64,000 bases of DNA from the NCBI RefSeq assembly GCF_009712425.2, contig NZ_VCJR02000002.1, forward strand, positions 372,001 through 436,000, written 5' to 3'. This document shows positions 16,930-24,989 of this stretch, piece after piece. The notes below the pieces were generated by a model. The model had not been told where the DNA came from. It saw only the letters and a program-made list of their open reading frames with translations, and ran no database searches. How positions within the stretch are numbered: position 1 is the first letter of the stretch; every line of letters begins with the position of its first letter. The position numbers were made by a program, and so were the translations under genes. This stretch comes from Aquisalinus luteolus (lineage in GTDB: Bacteria; Pseudomonadota; Alphaproteobacteria; Caulobacterales; Parvularculaceae).

Positions 16930-17145
16930 TCAACCCTCCCAGCCGAACACGTCTTCCACACCGACCCCGAAGGTGCGGGAGATGCGGAAGGCGCTTTCCA
17001 GCGACGGCGAATAGCGCCCCTGTTCGATGGCGATCACCGTCTGGCGGGTCACGCCGATGGCATCTGCGAGGGCCGACTGGCTCATATTGCCATGGGCCTC
17101 CCGCAGCTGCCGCACCTTGTTGGTGATGGGCGGTCGCTTCGCCAT
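16930..17145 (-). CDS. Short XRE-family transcriptional regulator
   Basis: 71 residues from the ATG at 17145; the frame is open much further upstream, but only as overlap with the next gene. Almost the whole protein is one helix-turn-helix (KVRQLREAHGNMSQSALADA, GVTRQTVIAIEQGRY, then SLESAFRISRTFGVGVEDVF). This is the short YozG-like class commonly paired with a small membrane protein. Its start overlaps the stop of that membrane gene by one base (TGATG), so the two are coupled. Likely an autorepressor acting at the palindromes at 17611-17674. Confidence 0.88.
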   Translation of the reverse strand: MAKRPPITNKVRQLREAHGNMSQSALADAIGVTRQTVIAIEQGRYSPSLESAFRISRTFGVGVEDVFGWEG

Positions 17146-17567
17146 CAATGCGCCATCCGGTAGAACGCGACCTGCAGGGCGAAACTCGCCGCCGTCGCCG
17201 CCAACAGGCCAATCAGGCAGGTGGCGAACATGGCATCGGCATTGCCGGTGGTCGCATACTGGAACAGTCCCCACACGACGACGAAGCCGAAGAACGACCC
17301 GGCATAGGCGCCGGCCTTGTACATGATCATCATGTCCCGGTCGTCCTCGCCGCGTGCGGCATCTTTCGGCGAAAAGCCGCGCAGCACGGCCTGGATCACG
17401 ATAGACGCGATAATGAACAGGACCGAGCCGAGGATCAGCGGCAACTCCGCCGGGCCCGGCGCCCCGCCACCAGCGATCACGGGCGGCACGATCATCGAGG
17501 CAAACCATCCGAGTACAACGATACTCAATATCCCCATGGCGAGGGCGGATTTTTCATTCAGGCTCAT
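17145..17567 (-). CDS. Four-TM membrane protein paired with XRE regulator
   Basis: A 140-residue inner-membrane protein with four hydrophobic segments at about residues 8-30, 42-64, 84-105 and 113-135. The charged loop at 66-82 (SPKDAARGEDDRD) should be cytoplasmic. No catalytic motif. Such proteins recur next to short XRE regulators, and a role in sensing or modulating the regulator has been supposed but is not shown here. First gene of a two-gene operon preceded by tandem TGTCAA...TTGACA palindromes. Confidence 0.7.
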   Translation of the reverse strand: MSLNEKSALAMGILSIVVLGWFASMIVPPVIAGGGAPGPAELPLILGSVLFIIASIVIQAVLRGFSPKDAARGEDDRDMMIMYKAGAYAGSFFGFVVVWGLFQYATTGNADAMFATCLIGLLAATAASFALQVAFYRMAH

Positions 17568-17610
17568 AAAACTCTCCCTTCAAGGCCAGCCACGCAAGGG
17601 TGGCAAGGCA

Positions 17611-17674
17611 TGTCAAAAATATCTTACACCACCCATATGGTCAAAGATTTTTGACATGTCAAGAATTTTTGACA
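17611..17674 (-). promoter_or_regulatory. Tandem operators and promoter of the membrane protein/XRE pair
   Basis: Three related sites: TGTCAAAAATATCTTAC (17611-17627), GTCAAAGATTTTTGACA (17640-17656) and the near-perfect palindrome TGTCAAGAATTTTTGACA (17657-17674). On the minus strand TTGACA boxes in these sites are placed to serve as -35 elements, so binding would block transcription. The XRE protein of the operon is the obvious ligand by inference. Confidence 0.6.
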
Positions 17675-17683
17675 AAGAAAGTT

Positions 17684-18508
17684 TCAGTCCGGCTCTTCGT
17701 CCGTATAGAGCGACTGCCCGCGCTCCTTCATGATGCGCTCATACATCTTCACGTCGCGCAGCCATTTGCCGAAGCCTGACATGAACGCAAAAGCAAAGCC
17801 GTAAAGCCCGCCGCGCCACAACCCGTTGACGAAATAGCGCTTGCCGAAATAGATCCAGAATCCCAGCAGGATGCGGATATAGAGCCAGAACAGCGGCTTG
17901 TCCTTGACGTGCTCGGCGCGGGTGGAGGAGTTCTTGTTCACCTTGGTGATGAAAAGCTCCGCCCCGTCGAACGCATAATGCAGGATGGCATGTTTCAGCT
18001 TGCCGATTTTCATGTCCGAGGGGATCTTGAACTGGTCCCACGCCTTGTGGTCGGGAATGCGGATCTTCGTCTTGTTGTAGAGCTTGTGGCGGACCGATTG
18101 TCCGTAGCCATACCATGGCGCGCCCACCGGCGGCACGTTGACAAGCGGCGTGTTGTAGACGGCGTGTGGCGGCTCGCCCTTTTCGAACAGGGCGGCGACC
18201 TCGTCGGCGAACTCGGGCGTCACTACCTCGTCGGCATCTATGTCGAGCACCCAGTCATAGAGCGCCCTGTCCTCGCCGACGCGCTTCTGGCCGCCATTGC
18301 CGAGCCAGTCCTGATGGACGACCGTGGCGCCTGCCCCGCGCGCCAGCTCTATCGTGCCGTCGGTCGAGCCGGAATCGACCACGATCACCTCACGCGCTAC
18401 GGTCAGGGCGGCGCGTACGACCTCGGCGATCATCCGCTTTTCGTTCAGGGTGCGGATATAGGCCGAGACGGGCGGGATCATGCGGTGTGTGGTGTCGCTT
18501 TCGCTCAT
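17684..18508 (-). CDS. Family 2 glycosyltransferase (WaaE/KdtX-like)
   Basis: A 274-residue GT-A enzyme. The N-terminal domain shows SAYIRTLNE, VIVVDSGSTDGT and the metal-binding DIDADE at about residue 90. The C-terminal part has a conserved basic region (KLYNKTK, PDHKAWDQF) and an amphipathic or membrane-associated segment (FWLYIRILLGFWIYF). It resembles the WaaE/KdtX group that adds glucose to lipopolysaccharide inner core, so envelope glycan synthesis is likely. The exact donor and acceptor are unknown. Its ATG overlaps the stop of the upstream esterase gene by four bases. Confidence 0.82.
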   Translation of the reverse strand: MSESDTTHRMIPPVSAYIRTLNEKRMIAEVVRAALTVAREVIVVDSGSTDGTIELARGAGATVVHQDWLGNGGQKRVGEDRALYDWVLDIDADEVVTPEFADEVAALFEKGEPPHAVYNTPLVNVPPVGAPWYGYGQSVRHKLYNKTKIRIPDHKAWDQFKIPSDMKIGKLKHAILHYAFDGAELFITKVNKNSSTRAEHVKDKPLFWLYIRILLGFWIYFGKRYFVNGLWRGGLYGFAFAFMSGFGKWLRDVKMYERIMKERGQSLYTDEEPD

Positions 18509-19521
18509 GCCGACAAGGCCTTTGCAAGAAGCGGCAGGCTCACATCCATGCGATAGTCGATGGAGGAGTGATTGTCCGGGAACTCCGCATAGCTGTGCTC
18601 GACCCCGGCAGCCTCCAGCACGCGGGCGAGGCGGCGCGCGCCATAGACGAGGTCATACTGGTCGACATCCCCGCATTCGATATGCAATGCCTTCAGCTGT
18701 TTCAGCCCGGCGGCTTTTCCCTGTGCCATCACCACCGGGTCCCAGGCGAGCCAGTTGGCCCAGCGGTCCTCGATCACCTCGCAGGTGTCCATCGTCACCG
18801 GCAGGCGTACGCCGTATGGCTGGTCCGGCGCGGGGTCATAGGTTGCGCACATGGCAAGGCTCATCAGGATATGGAAATCATCGCCCTTGACCTTCGGCGC
18901 GGCCCAGAAAGCCTCCAGCCATTTGCGGATCGAGCCATCGGTTTTCTGCAGGGCACGGACGACCTTGGGAAATTCCGGCAGGTAACACAGCTCGAACGCC
19001 ATGTCGCCGGAATGGCAGGCCGCCGCCGCCCAGAAATCCGGGTGCAGCAGCGCATGGACGATGGAGCCATAGCCGCCGGAAGACTTGCCGAAGATGCCGC
19101 GGTGCCCCGCGCCGCCGCAGCCGTATTTCTGCTCGACGAAAGGCACGATCTCTGTGCGCAGAATATCGTCCCACGGCCCCATGGCGGCGGAGTTGATATA
19201 CTGGTTGCCGCCGAGCCTGGTGAAGCAGTCCGGGAAGGCGATGACGCAGGGCGGCATCTTGCCCTCGGCGATCAGCCTGGCGGCGCGGTCGGGCACGGTC
19301 TCGCCATAGTTCTTCCAGTTGGTGTGGGCTGGGCCGCCGGCGGTATAGCCGACGATGTCGACCAGCAGAGGCAGGCCCTCGCCGGTTTGGCCTTCGGGCA
19401 CGAACACATCAATGCGCCGCCGGGCCGGGTCACCCAGCAGGTTGTCCGCCAGAAGCGCGCTGTCGAAATAGCAATGATGTACGGCACCGCCATGCGGCGT
19501 GGTCAGGTGATTGTCGTTCAT
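18505..19521 (-). CDS. Alpha/beta hydrolase, esterase D-type (PF00756)
   Basis: A 338-residue cytoplasmic protein without signal peptide. The nucleophile elbow is GKSSGG at about residue 145, and the acid and histidine are likely in the region of SYAEFPDNHSSIDYRM near the end, where His lies in DNHSS. The oxyanion region LVDIVGYTAGG and the overall length fit the putative esterase family (PF00756). The substrate is unknown. Coupled to the glycosyltransferase gene, so it might act on a glycan or ester in envelope assembly, but that is only context. Confidence 0.8.
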   Translation of the reverse strand: MNDNHLTTPHGGAVHHCYFDSALLADNLLGDPARRRIDVFVPEGQTGEGLPLLVDIVGYTAGGPAHTNWKNYGETVPDRAARLIAEGKMPPCVIAFPDCFTRLGGNQYINSAAMGPWDDILRTEIVPFVEQKYGCGGAGHRGIFGKSSGGYGSIVHALLHPDFWAAAACHSGDMAFELCYLPEFPKVVRALQKTDGSIRKWLEAFWAAPKVKGDDFHILMSLAMCATYDPAPDQPYGVRLPVTMDTCEVIEDRWANWLAWDPVVMAQGKAAGLKQLKALHIECGDVDQYDLVYGARRLARVLEAAGVEHSYAEFPDNHSSIDYRMDVSLPLLAKALSA

Positions 19522-19639
19522 GGTCCTGGATCGGTCGTCTGCTCAATCCTGTCCTTATGCCGCCTGCCGCTCGTAAACGCAAAGGGACAAACGAAAGAGG
19601 GTAACCAGAGACAAGGCGGCGAGGCTGCGCGCGCAGGGA

Positions 19640-20395
19640 TCAGGTCAGGTGAAGATAATCGTCGGAGAACTTGCCGATCGCCTGCAGCGCGTCCGGTTTC
19701 AGGACCGAGATATGGGCGTTCGAGGCCTCGAGAACGCCGTCGCGCCGCAATTCCATGATGACCTTGTTCACGGACACATTTGTCAGGCCCAGCGCGTCGG
19801 CAATGTCGGTCTGGGTCAGCCGGAAGTCGAATGACTGTCCATCCACGAGACCAACGGCCTGCATGCGAACATAGATTTCGCAGAGCAGGTGCGAGATGCG
19901 CTCCCGCGCCGGACGGCGGCCTATATCGACCAGCCGTTCCCGCAAAACCGCCTCGTCAACAAGCGTCGCCCACCACAGGGCCTTGGCTATCGCCGGTCGT
20001 TCGAGCATTTGGAAAACGGCACTGCGCGGCATGTCGACCACTGTGCAGTCCGTCAGCGTGCTGATGCTGTGATCCATGTGATCGAGAATGAACACATGCA
20101 GGTCGCAGAAATCACCGGGCAGGAAGATCGCGAGGATCTGCCGGCACCCGGAATCGATCAACTTATAGCGACAGGCCATGCCGCTGACGATCAGGTGCAC
20201 GTTTTCCGGGTTCTGCCCTTCGGTGATGATATCGCTGCGCGGCGGCAATTGCCGCCCGCCGTCCGCCAGCCTGGCAACCAGCTTCCGGTCAGCCTCGGGC
20301 AGGGGGCCGAAGCCTTCCAGCTTGCGGACGAGCATATTGCGATGGGGTCGCGGCAGGGTCTCGCGGGTTTGCCCTGCCGGGTACGTTTGTGTCAT
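19640..20395 (-). CDS. Crp/Fnr-family transcriptional regulator
   Basis: About 251 residues from the ATG at 20395; an ATG 12 codons upstream is also possible. The N-terminal cyclic-nucleotide-binding fold covers residues about 25-145 (EGQNPENVHLIVSGMACRY, GDFCDLHVFIL). The C-terminal winged helix (residues about 170-240) has TQTDIADALGLTNVSVNKVIMEL as helix-turn-helix. The four Cys typical of Fe-S FNR are absent, so it is not an oxygen sensor of that type. Ligand unknown. It is divergent from the DUF4153 gene and the 140-base gap contains an inverted repeat. Confidence 0.87.
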   Translation of the reverse strand: MTQTYPAGQTRETLPRPHRNMLVRKLEGFGPLPEADRKLVARLADGGRQLPPRSDIITEGQNPENVHLIVSGMACRYKLIDSGCRQILAIFLPGDFCDLHVFILDHMDHSISTLTDCTVVDMPRSAVFQMLERPAIAKALWWATLVDEAVLRERLVDIGRRPARERISHLLCEIYVRMQAVGLVDGQSFDFRLTQTDIADALGLTNVSVNKVIMELRRDGVLEASNAHISVLKPDALQAIGKFSDDYLHLT

Positions 20396-20460
20396 CACCC
20401 ATGAAACACACGCGCAGAGCATACTATCCAAATAAACTTCTCTTCATCAAAACCGGGAAC

Positions 20461-20475
20461 GGCCATAAAATGGCC
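20461..20475. promoter_or_regulatory. Inverted repeat in the divergent regulator/DUF4153 gap
   Basis: Perfect GGCCA-TAAAA-TGGCC, located 66 bases from the regulator start and 59 bases before the DUF4153 start. It could be an operator for the adjacent Crp/Fnr-like regulator, but it does not resemble TTGAT-N4-ATCAA FNR sites. Confidence 0.35.
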
Positions 20476-20533
20476 CCGGAGTTACTGGATAACCGAGAGA
20501 AATCAGGGCTGAGGCAGCAATAAGGGGGAGATC

Positions 20534-22387
20534 ATGTCTGAAGAAAAAAAGTCAGTTCACGACAACGAGGTCTATGCCTCGCCGCTGGAGGCGGTGCTGT
20601 TCTTCCTGCTGCCCGGCTTCCTGCAGGGCATCGCTTTCTGGTATCTGACGGACAGGATCGATGAGGCGGGGTCGGAGTCACTCATCGTTGCCCTGATGAT
20701 GGCCGTCATGGTCGTGCCGGTCGCTCATTTCCTGACGACGACTCGCGGCACGCGGGTCATCGCGGCAGCCTATGCGCTGGGGCTTGGTGTCCTCATCGCC
20801 GGGCTCTACCTGCTGGCGGAGGCCAGCTTCGGGGCAAGCGCGGATGTCGAAGGGCCATTGCTGGCCATCTCCGCCGTATGCGGATTTCTCATCGCCTATA
20901 TTTCCGCGCCCTTCTTCCGCACGGTGATGGAGCGGCGCGAAGTCCCGACCCATTACCCCTCCCTTTTCGAGTTCGCATGGAACCTGCCGGTGATTGGCGT
21001 CGGCACGCTGTTCTTCGGTATCGCCCTGTGGATCGTGCTCGGCCTGTGGGCGGCGCTGTTCAGCCTGATCGGGATCGATTTCTTCTCAAACATTTTCGGC
21101 AAGCCGTGGGCGGCTTTCCCGATCTCCGGCGCTGCCGGCGCGATCGCCATCGCCATCGTGCGCGAGCGCGAGACCATCGTGCTTGCCTTGCGCAGCGTGC
21201 TGTTCGCGCTGTTGAAGGTGCTGGCACCAATCCTTGCCATTGCCACGGTGCTGTTTGCTGTCGCTGCGCTGGTGCAGGGGCTGGACTTGTTGTGGGACAA
21301 CTGGTCGGCGACGACGACCATGGTCTGTGCGGTGGCGCTTGCTGTCGCGCTCAGCAATGCGGTCGTGGGCGAGGCGGGCCAGCCCGCCAACCCCTTGCTC
21401 CGCTGGACGGTAAGGTTGCAGGCGATTGTCCTGCCGGTGCTGGCCGGCTTCGCAATCTACGGATTGTGGATCAGGATCGGTGACTATGGCCTGACGGTGG
21501 AGCGCATCTATGCCGCGATCATCGTGTGTTTCGCTGCCGCCTATGCGGTGGCCTATTTCATCAGCGCGCTCTTGCCATCTGGCTGGGACTTTATCCGGCG
21601 CGCCAATCTCGGTCTCGCCGGGCTTGTCTTCATCGTTGCCATCCTGGTCCAGACGCCGCTGTTCAACGCCTGGTCCTGGTCGGTCAACGACCAGATCGCC
21701 CGGCTGGAACGCGGCGATGTCAGTGCGGAAGAATTCGATTATGCCTATTTCCAGTTCGTGCTGGGCAAGGCGGGCGAGCGCGGTCTCGACCGGCTGGCCG
21801 CCGATGACAGCCTGCCGGACCACGACCTGATCCTGGAAAAGATAGAGGCTGTCCGCGCCGCCGAGAACCAGTGGGAATTCCGCAACAATGAATACATTAC
21901 CGGCAGGACAATCGAGGCTGCCTTGACGGAGCAGCGCCTCGAGGTCAGCCCCGAGGGGCTGGAGGTGCCCGATACCCTTGTCGAGGCCCTTTCCACGGCG
22001 CGGTGGACGGTGAGCAGCTGTATCGAGGGCGATGCGATCCAGTGCCTGCTCCTGCGCACAGATGCGTTCACCGCGGAAAGCGGGCGCTACATCCTTCTGC
22101 GCCATTACAGCAGCACGAATGTCAGTGTTCATATCATCTATGATGACTGGGAAGGCGGATGGGACATCATCGACACCGAGCAGATGCGGTTCTCCTCGCG
22201 CAGTGCCGCCAACGCCTTCTTCGATGCAGCGCGCGCTGGTGATGTTCAACCGGCGACGATGACCATTGAGACTATCGAGATCGGCGGGGAAATCATTATA
22301 CCTGAGGGGCTCGACGACACCGACCGGGAGATATTCTCGATCGTACAATCTGGTGAGGCGGAGCCGTTCGCGCCGGATCAGCCTTAA
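20534..22387 (+). CDS. DUF4153 polytopic membrane protein
   Basis: 617 residues with a GGGGGAG ribosome site. About eleven hydrophobic segments fill residues 18-380. The soluble C-terminal about 235 residues (from NDQIARLERGDVSAEEFDYAYFQF onward) lie outside the membrane. The pattern FLLPGFLQGIAFWYL to LLPSGWDFIRRANLGL matches DUF4153 proteins (PF13687). The function of the family is unknown. Monocistronic; the next gene starts 83 bases later with its own site. Confidence 0.72.
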   Translation: MSEEKKSVHDNEVYASPLEAVLFFLLPGFLQGIAFWYLTDRIDEAGSESLIVALMMAVMVVPVAHFLTTTRGTRVIAAAYALGLGVLIAGLYLLAEASFGASADVEGPLLAISAVCGFLIAYISAPFFRTVMERREVPTHYPSLFEFAWNLPVIGVGTLFFGIALWIVLGLWAALFSLIGIDFFSNIFGKPWAAFPISGAAGAIAIAIVRERETIVLALRSVLFALLKVLAPILAIATVLFAVAALVQGLDLLWDNWSATTTMVCAVALAVALSNAVVGEAGQPANPLLRWTVRLQAIVLPVLAGFAIYGLWIRIGDYGLTVERIYAAIIVCFAAAYAVAYFISALLPSGWDFIRRANLGLAGLVFIVAILVQTPLFNAWSWSVNDQIARLERGDVSAEEFDYAYFQFVLGKAGERGLDRLAADDSLPDHDLILEKIEAVRAAENQWEFRNNEYITGRTIEAALTEQRLEVSPEGLEVPDTLVEALSTARWTVSSCIEGDAIQCLLLRTDAFTAESGRYILLRHYSSTNVSVHIIYDDWEGGWDIIDTEQMRFSSRSAANAFFDAARAGDVQPATMTIETIEIGGEIIIPEGLDDTDREIFSIVQSGEAEPFAPDQP

Positions 22388-22470
22388 ATCCTAAAAATAT
22401 AGTACTGGAAAATGCTGCAGGTGCGAGCTAGTCTCTTGGGCAGATTCATGCCGAGAGGAAGGGATTTTCC

Positions 22471-24708
22471 ATGAAACTGCCTATTTTCCTTGTCGCCGGG
22501 GCCGCCATGACCGCGATTGCGGCCTGCACCCCCGCAGAAGAGACTGCCCAACCAGACACCCAAAGTCAGGAAACCATGACCAGCGAGAATACCCCCGTCG
22601 AATGGCCGGAGGCGACCGCGCCGACCGCCAGGAAAGAACCGGTCGAGATCACCCAGCACGACATCACCCGGACCGATGAATATGCCTGGATCCGTGACGA
22701 CAACTGGCAGCAGGTGCTGCGCGACCCGAGCGTGCTGCGCGAGGATGTGCGCGAGTACCTGGAGGCCGAGGTCGACTATTACGAGACCATGACCGCCGAT
22801 CTTGATGGCCTGCGCCAGACGCTGGTGGCCGAGATGCGCGGCCGGATCAAGGAGGACGACACCTCAGTACCGGTTAAGGACGGTCCCTATGAATATTTCA
22901 CGCGCTTCCGCGAAGGCGGAAACTACCCGATCTTCGGGCGTACGCTAATCGAAACGGGCGAAGAGCAGGTTCTCTATGACGGCGATGCCGAGGAGGGCGA
23001 CTCGCCGTTCTTCTCCATCGGCACCGTGTCGAACAGCCCCGACCACGAGCTGATTGCCGTGTCGGCAGACCGTCTCGGGTCTGAATATTACACGATCAAT
23101 GTCCGCAACGCTGCAACCGGCGAACAAATGGCCGACGAGATTACCTCGACCGATGGCGGCGTTGCCTGGGCAGCGGATTCCGGCAGCTTTTTCTATATCG
23201 AGCGCGACGACAACCAGCGCCCGAAACGCGTCAAATATCACGTGCTCGGCACGGATGCAGCTGAGGACCCGGTCATTTACGAGGAGGATGACAACGCCTT
23301 TTTCCTCGGCCTCGGCAAGTCCCAGTCCGGCGATTACATCATGATCTATGTTGGCGACCAGATCACGACAGAGTGGTACACGATCCCCGCCGATGATCCG
23401 ACCGCCGACCCGGCCCTGTTCGCACCGCGTCAGCAGGGTGAGGAATATTACCCCGACCATCATGGCGACTGGTGGTACGTGCGCACCAATCGCGGCGATG
23501 CGGTCGATTTCGAGATCGTCCGTACACCGGTCGGCGAGACGGCGCGGGAGAACTGGGAAACGGTCGTGCCTTACGAGGAGGGGACGTTGATCTCCTCCAT
23601 GACGACCTTCGCCGACTACCTCGTCTGGTCGGAACGTTCCGACGCCAAACCGGCCATCGTCATTTCCGATTACGATGGCAATGAGACGCCGATCAATTTC
23701 GACCAGCCTGCCTTCGCTGCCGGCTATTCCTCGGGTCGTGAGTATGACACCGATACGCTGCGGGTGCGTTATGAATCGCCGTCGCAGCCCGAGCAGACCT
23801 TCGACTACAACATGGCGACGGGTGAGCGCGAGCTGCGCAAGACCCAGGAAGTGCCGTCCGGCCACAATCCGGACCTCTATGTGGTCGAAATGCTGACGGC
23901 GGTTGCCGATGACGGGGCTGAAATCCCGGTCATGGTGCTGCGCCTGAAGGACACCCCGCTTGATGGCAGCGCACCCGTGCTGCTTTACGGGTATGGTTCG
24001 TACGGGGCGTATATCCCGGATTCGTTCTCCACCGGTATCCTGCCGCTGGTCGATCGCGGCGTGATCTATGCCCTTGCGCATATCCGCGGCGGCTCGGCCA
24101 AGGGCCAGCAATGGTATCTCGACGGCAAGCTCGACAAGAAGATGAACACCTTCACCGACTTTGTCCGTGCAGGTGAGATGCTGGTCGAGAAGGACTACAC
24201 CTCCAGGGGCGACATCGTCATTTATGGCGGGTCGGCCGGTGGCCTCCTCGTCGGGGCGGCGGTGAACCTGCAGCCAGACTTGTTTGCCGGTGTCCTCGGT
24301 GCAGTGCCCTTCGTCGACGTGATCAACACCATCTCCGACGAGACATTGCCGCTGACCCCGCCGGAATGGCTGGAATGGGGCAACCCGATCACGAGTGCCG
24401 ACGAATATGCCTGGATCGCGGAATATTCGCCTTACGACAATATCCGCGAGGGCGTTGCTTATCCGCCGGTCCTGGCGACGGGCGGCCTGACCGACTATCG
24501 CGTCACCTATTGGGAGCCTGCAAAGTGGATCGCGCGCCTTCGTGACCGTGCCGAGGGCGGGCCCTTCCTGATGCGCATGAACATGGAGGCCGGCCATGGC
24601 GGCTCGGCGGCCCGGTTCGAGCGCTTGGAAGAGCGCGCCCACCTCTATGCCTTCGCCCTGAAACTATGGGGCATGGAAGAGGCAGAGCCGGTCAGCCATT
24701 CGGAATAG
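22471..24708 (+). CDS. S9A prolyl oligopeptidase/oligopeptidase B lipoprotein
   Basis: 745 residues. The N-terminus has a lipobox (AIAAC, Cys at about 19), then a Thr/Glu-rich linker, the seven-bladed propeller (about 90-470) and the alpha/beta hydrolase domain. The catalytic triad is visible: Ser in GGSAGG at about 587, Asp in TGGLTDYRV at about 674, and His in EAGHGG at about 709. This is the oligopeptidase B/PtrB-like group, which cleaves short peptides after basic residues or Pro. The lipid anchor suggests a periplasmic or outer-membrane location, unlike cytoplasmic PtrB. Terminated by a strong hairpin. Confidence 0.9.
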   Translation: MKLPIFLVAGAAMTAIAACTPAEETAQPDTQSQETMTSENTPVEWPEATAPTARKEPVEITQHDITRTDEYAWIRDDNWQQVLRDPSVLREDVREYLEAEVDYYETMTADLDGLRQTLVAEMRGRIKEDDTSVPVKDGPYEYFTRFREGGNYPIFGRTLIETGEEQVLYDGDAEEGDSPFFSIGTVSNSPDHELIAVSADRLGSEYYTINVRNAATGEQMADEITSTDGGVAWAADSGSFFYIERDDNQRPKRVKYHVLGTDAAEDPVIYEEDDNAFFLGLGKSQSGDYIMIYVGDQITTEWYTIPADDPTADPALFAPRQQGEEYYPDHHGDWWYVRTNRGDAVDFEIVRTPVGETARENWETVVPYEEGTLISSMTTFADYLVWSERSDAKPAIVISDYDGNETPINFDQPAFAAGYSSGREYDTDTLRVRYESPSQPEQTFDYNMATGERELRKTQEVPSGHNPDLYVVEMLTAVADDGAEIPVMVLRLKDTPLDGSAPVLLYGYGSYGAYIPDSFSTGILPLVDRGVIYALAHIRGGSAKGQQWYLDGKLDKKMNTFTDFVRAGEMLVEKDYTSRGDIVIYGGSAGGLLVGAAVNLQPDLFAGVLGAVPFVDVINTISDETLPLTPPEWLEWGNPITSADEYAWIAEYSPYDNIREGVAYPPVLATGGLTDYRVTYWEPAKWIARLRDRAEGGPFLMRMNMEAGHGGSAARFERLEERAHLYAFALKLWGMEEAEPVSHSE

Positions 24709-24730
24709 GCTGATACATAAGGAAACAGGA

Positions 24731-24758
24731 AAAGCCCCGCCATCGTGCGGGGCTTTTT
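24731..24758 (+). terminator. Intrinsic terminator after the S9 peptidase gene
   Basis: AAAGCCCCGC, six-base loop, GCGGGGCTTTTT: a 10-bp stem with T-tract. Confidence 0.88.
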
Positions 24759-24989
24759 CTTAGACGCTTCTCTACATCATGCTCCGTACACAACGATCTC
24801 GATGTTGATGGTTTGTTCGCCCACGGTTGGAATTTTGGCAGGATTGCCTTAAGTCTCTTCGCGAGCAGGCCGCGTCCCATGGGCGCGGCATGAAAGACAT
24901 ATTGTGTTTCATATACGGCCCGCGTGGCCGGATCGCCGGGTGCCGTCAGGGGAACGCACGGGTTCGGGGATTAGTTCGGAGGGTTATAA
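24759..24989. other. Intergenic region before putP
   Basis: About 230 bases with no gene. A 9-bp hairpin lies at about 24870-24890 (GCCGCGTCC, CAT, GGGCGCGGC, one G-T pair). It could be part of a leader, but nothing known was recognised. Confidence 0.4.

Noticed and set aside
16930-17508. 192-codon version of the XRE regulator
   Set aside because: The extra N-terminal part only overlaps the membrane protein gene in another frame; the short start at 17145 is coupled to that gene's stop.
20396-20533. FNR-type binding site before the Crp/Fnr-like gene
   Set aside because: No TTGAT-N4-ATCAA match; only a GGCCA-TAAAA-TGGCC repeat is present.
22945-24642. 565-codon frame antisense to the S9 peptidase
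   Set aside because: The sense strand encodes a complete peptidase with catalytic triad; the long antisense frame is a by-product of high G+C codon bias.
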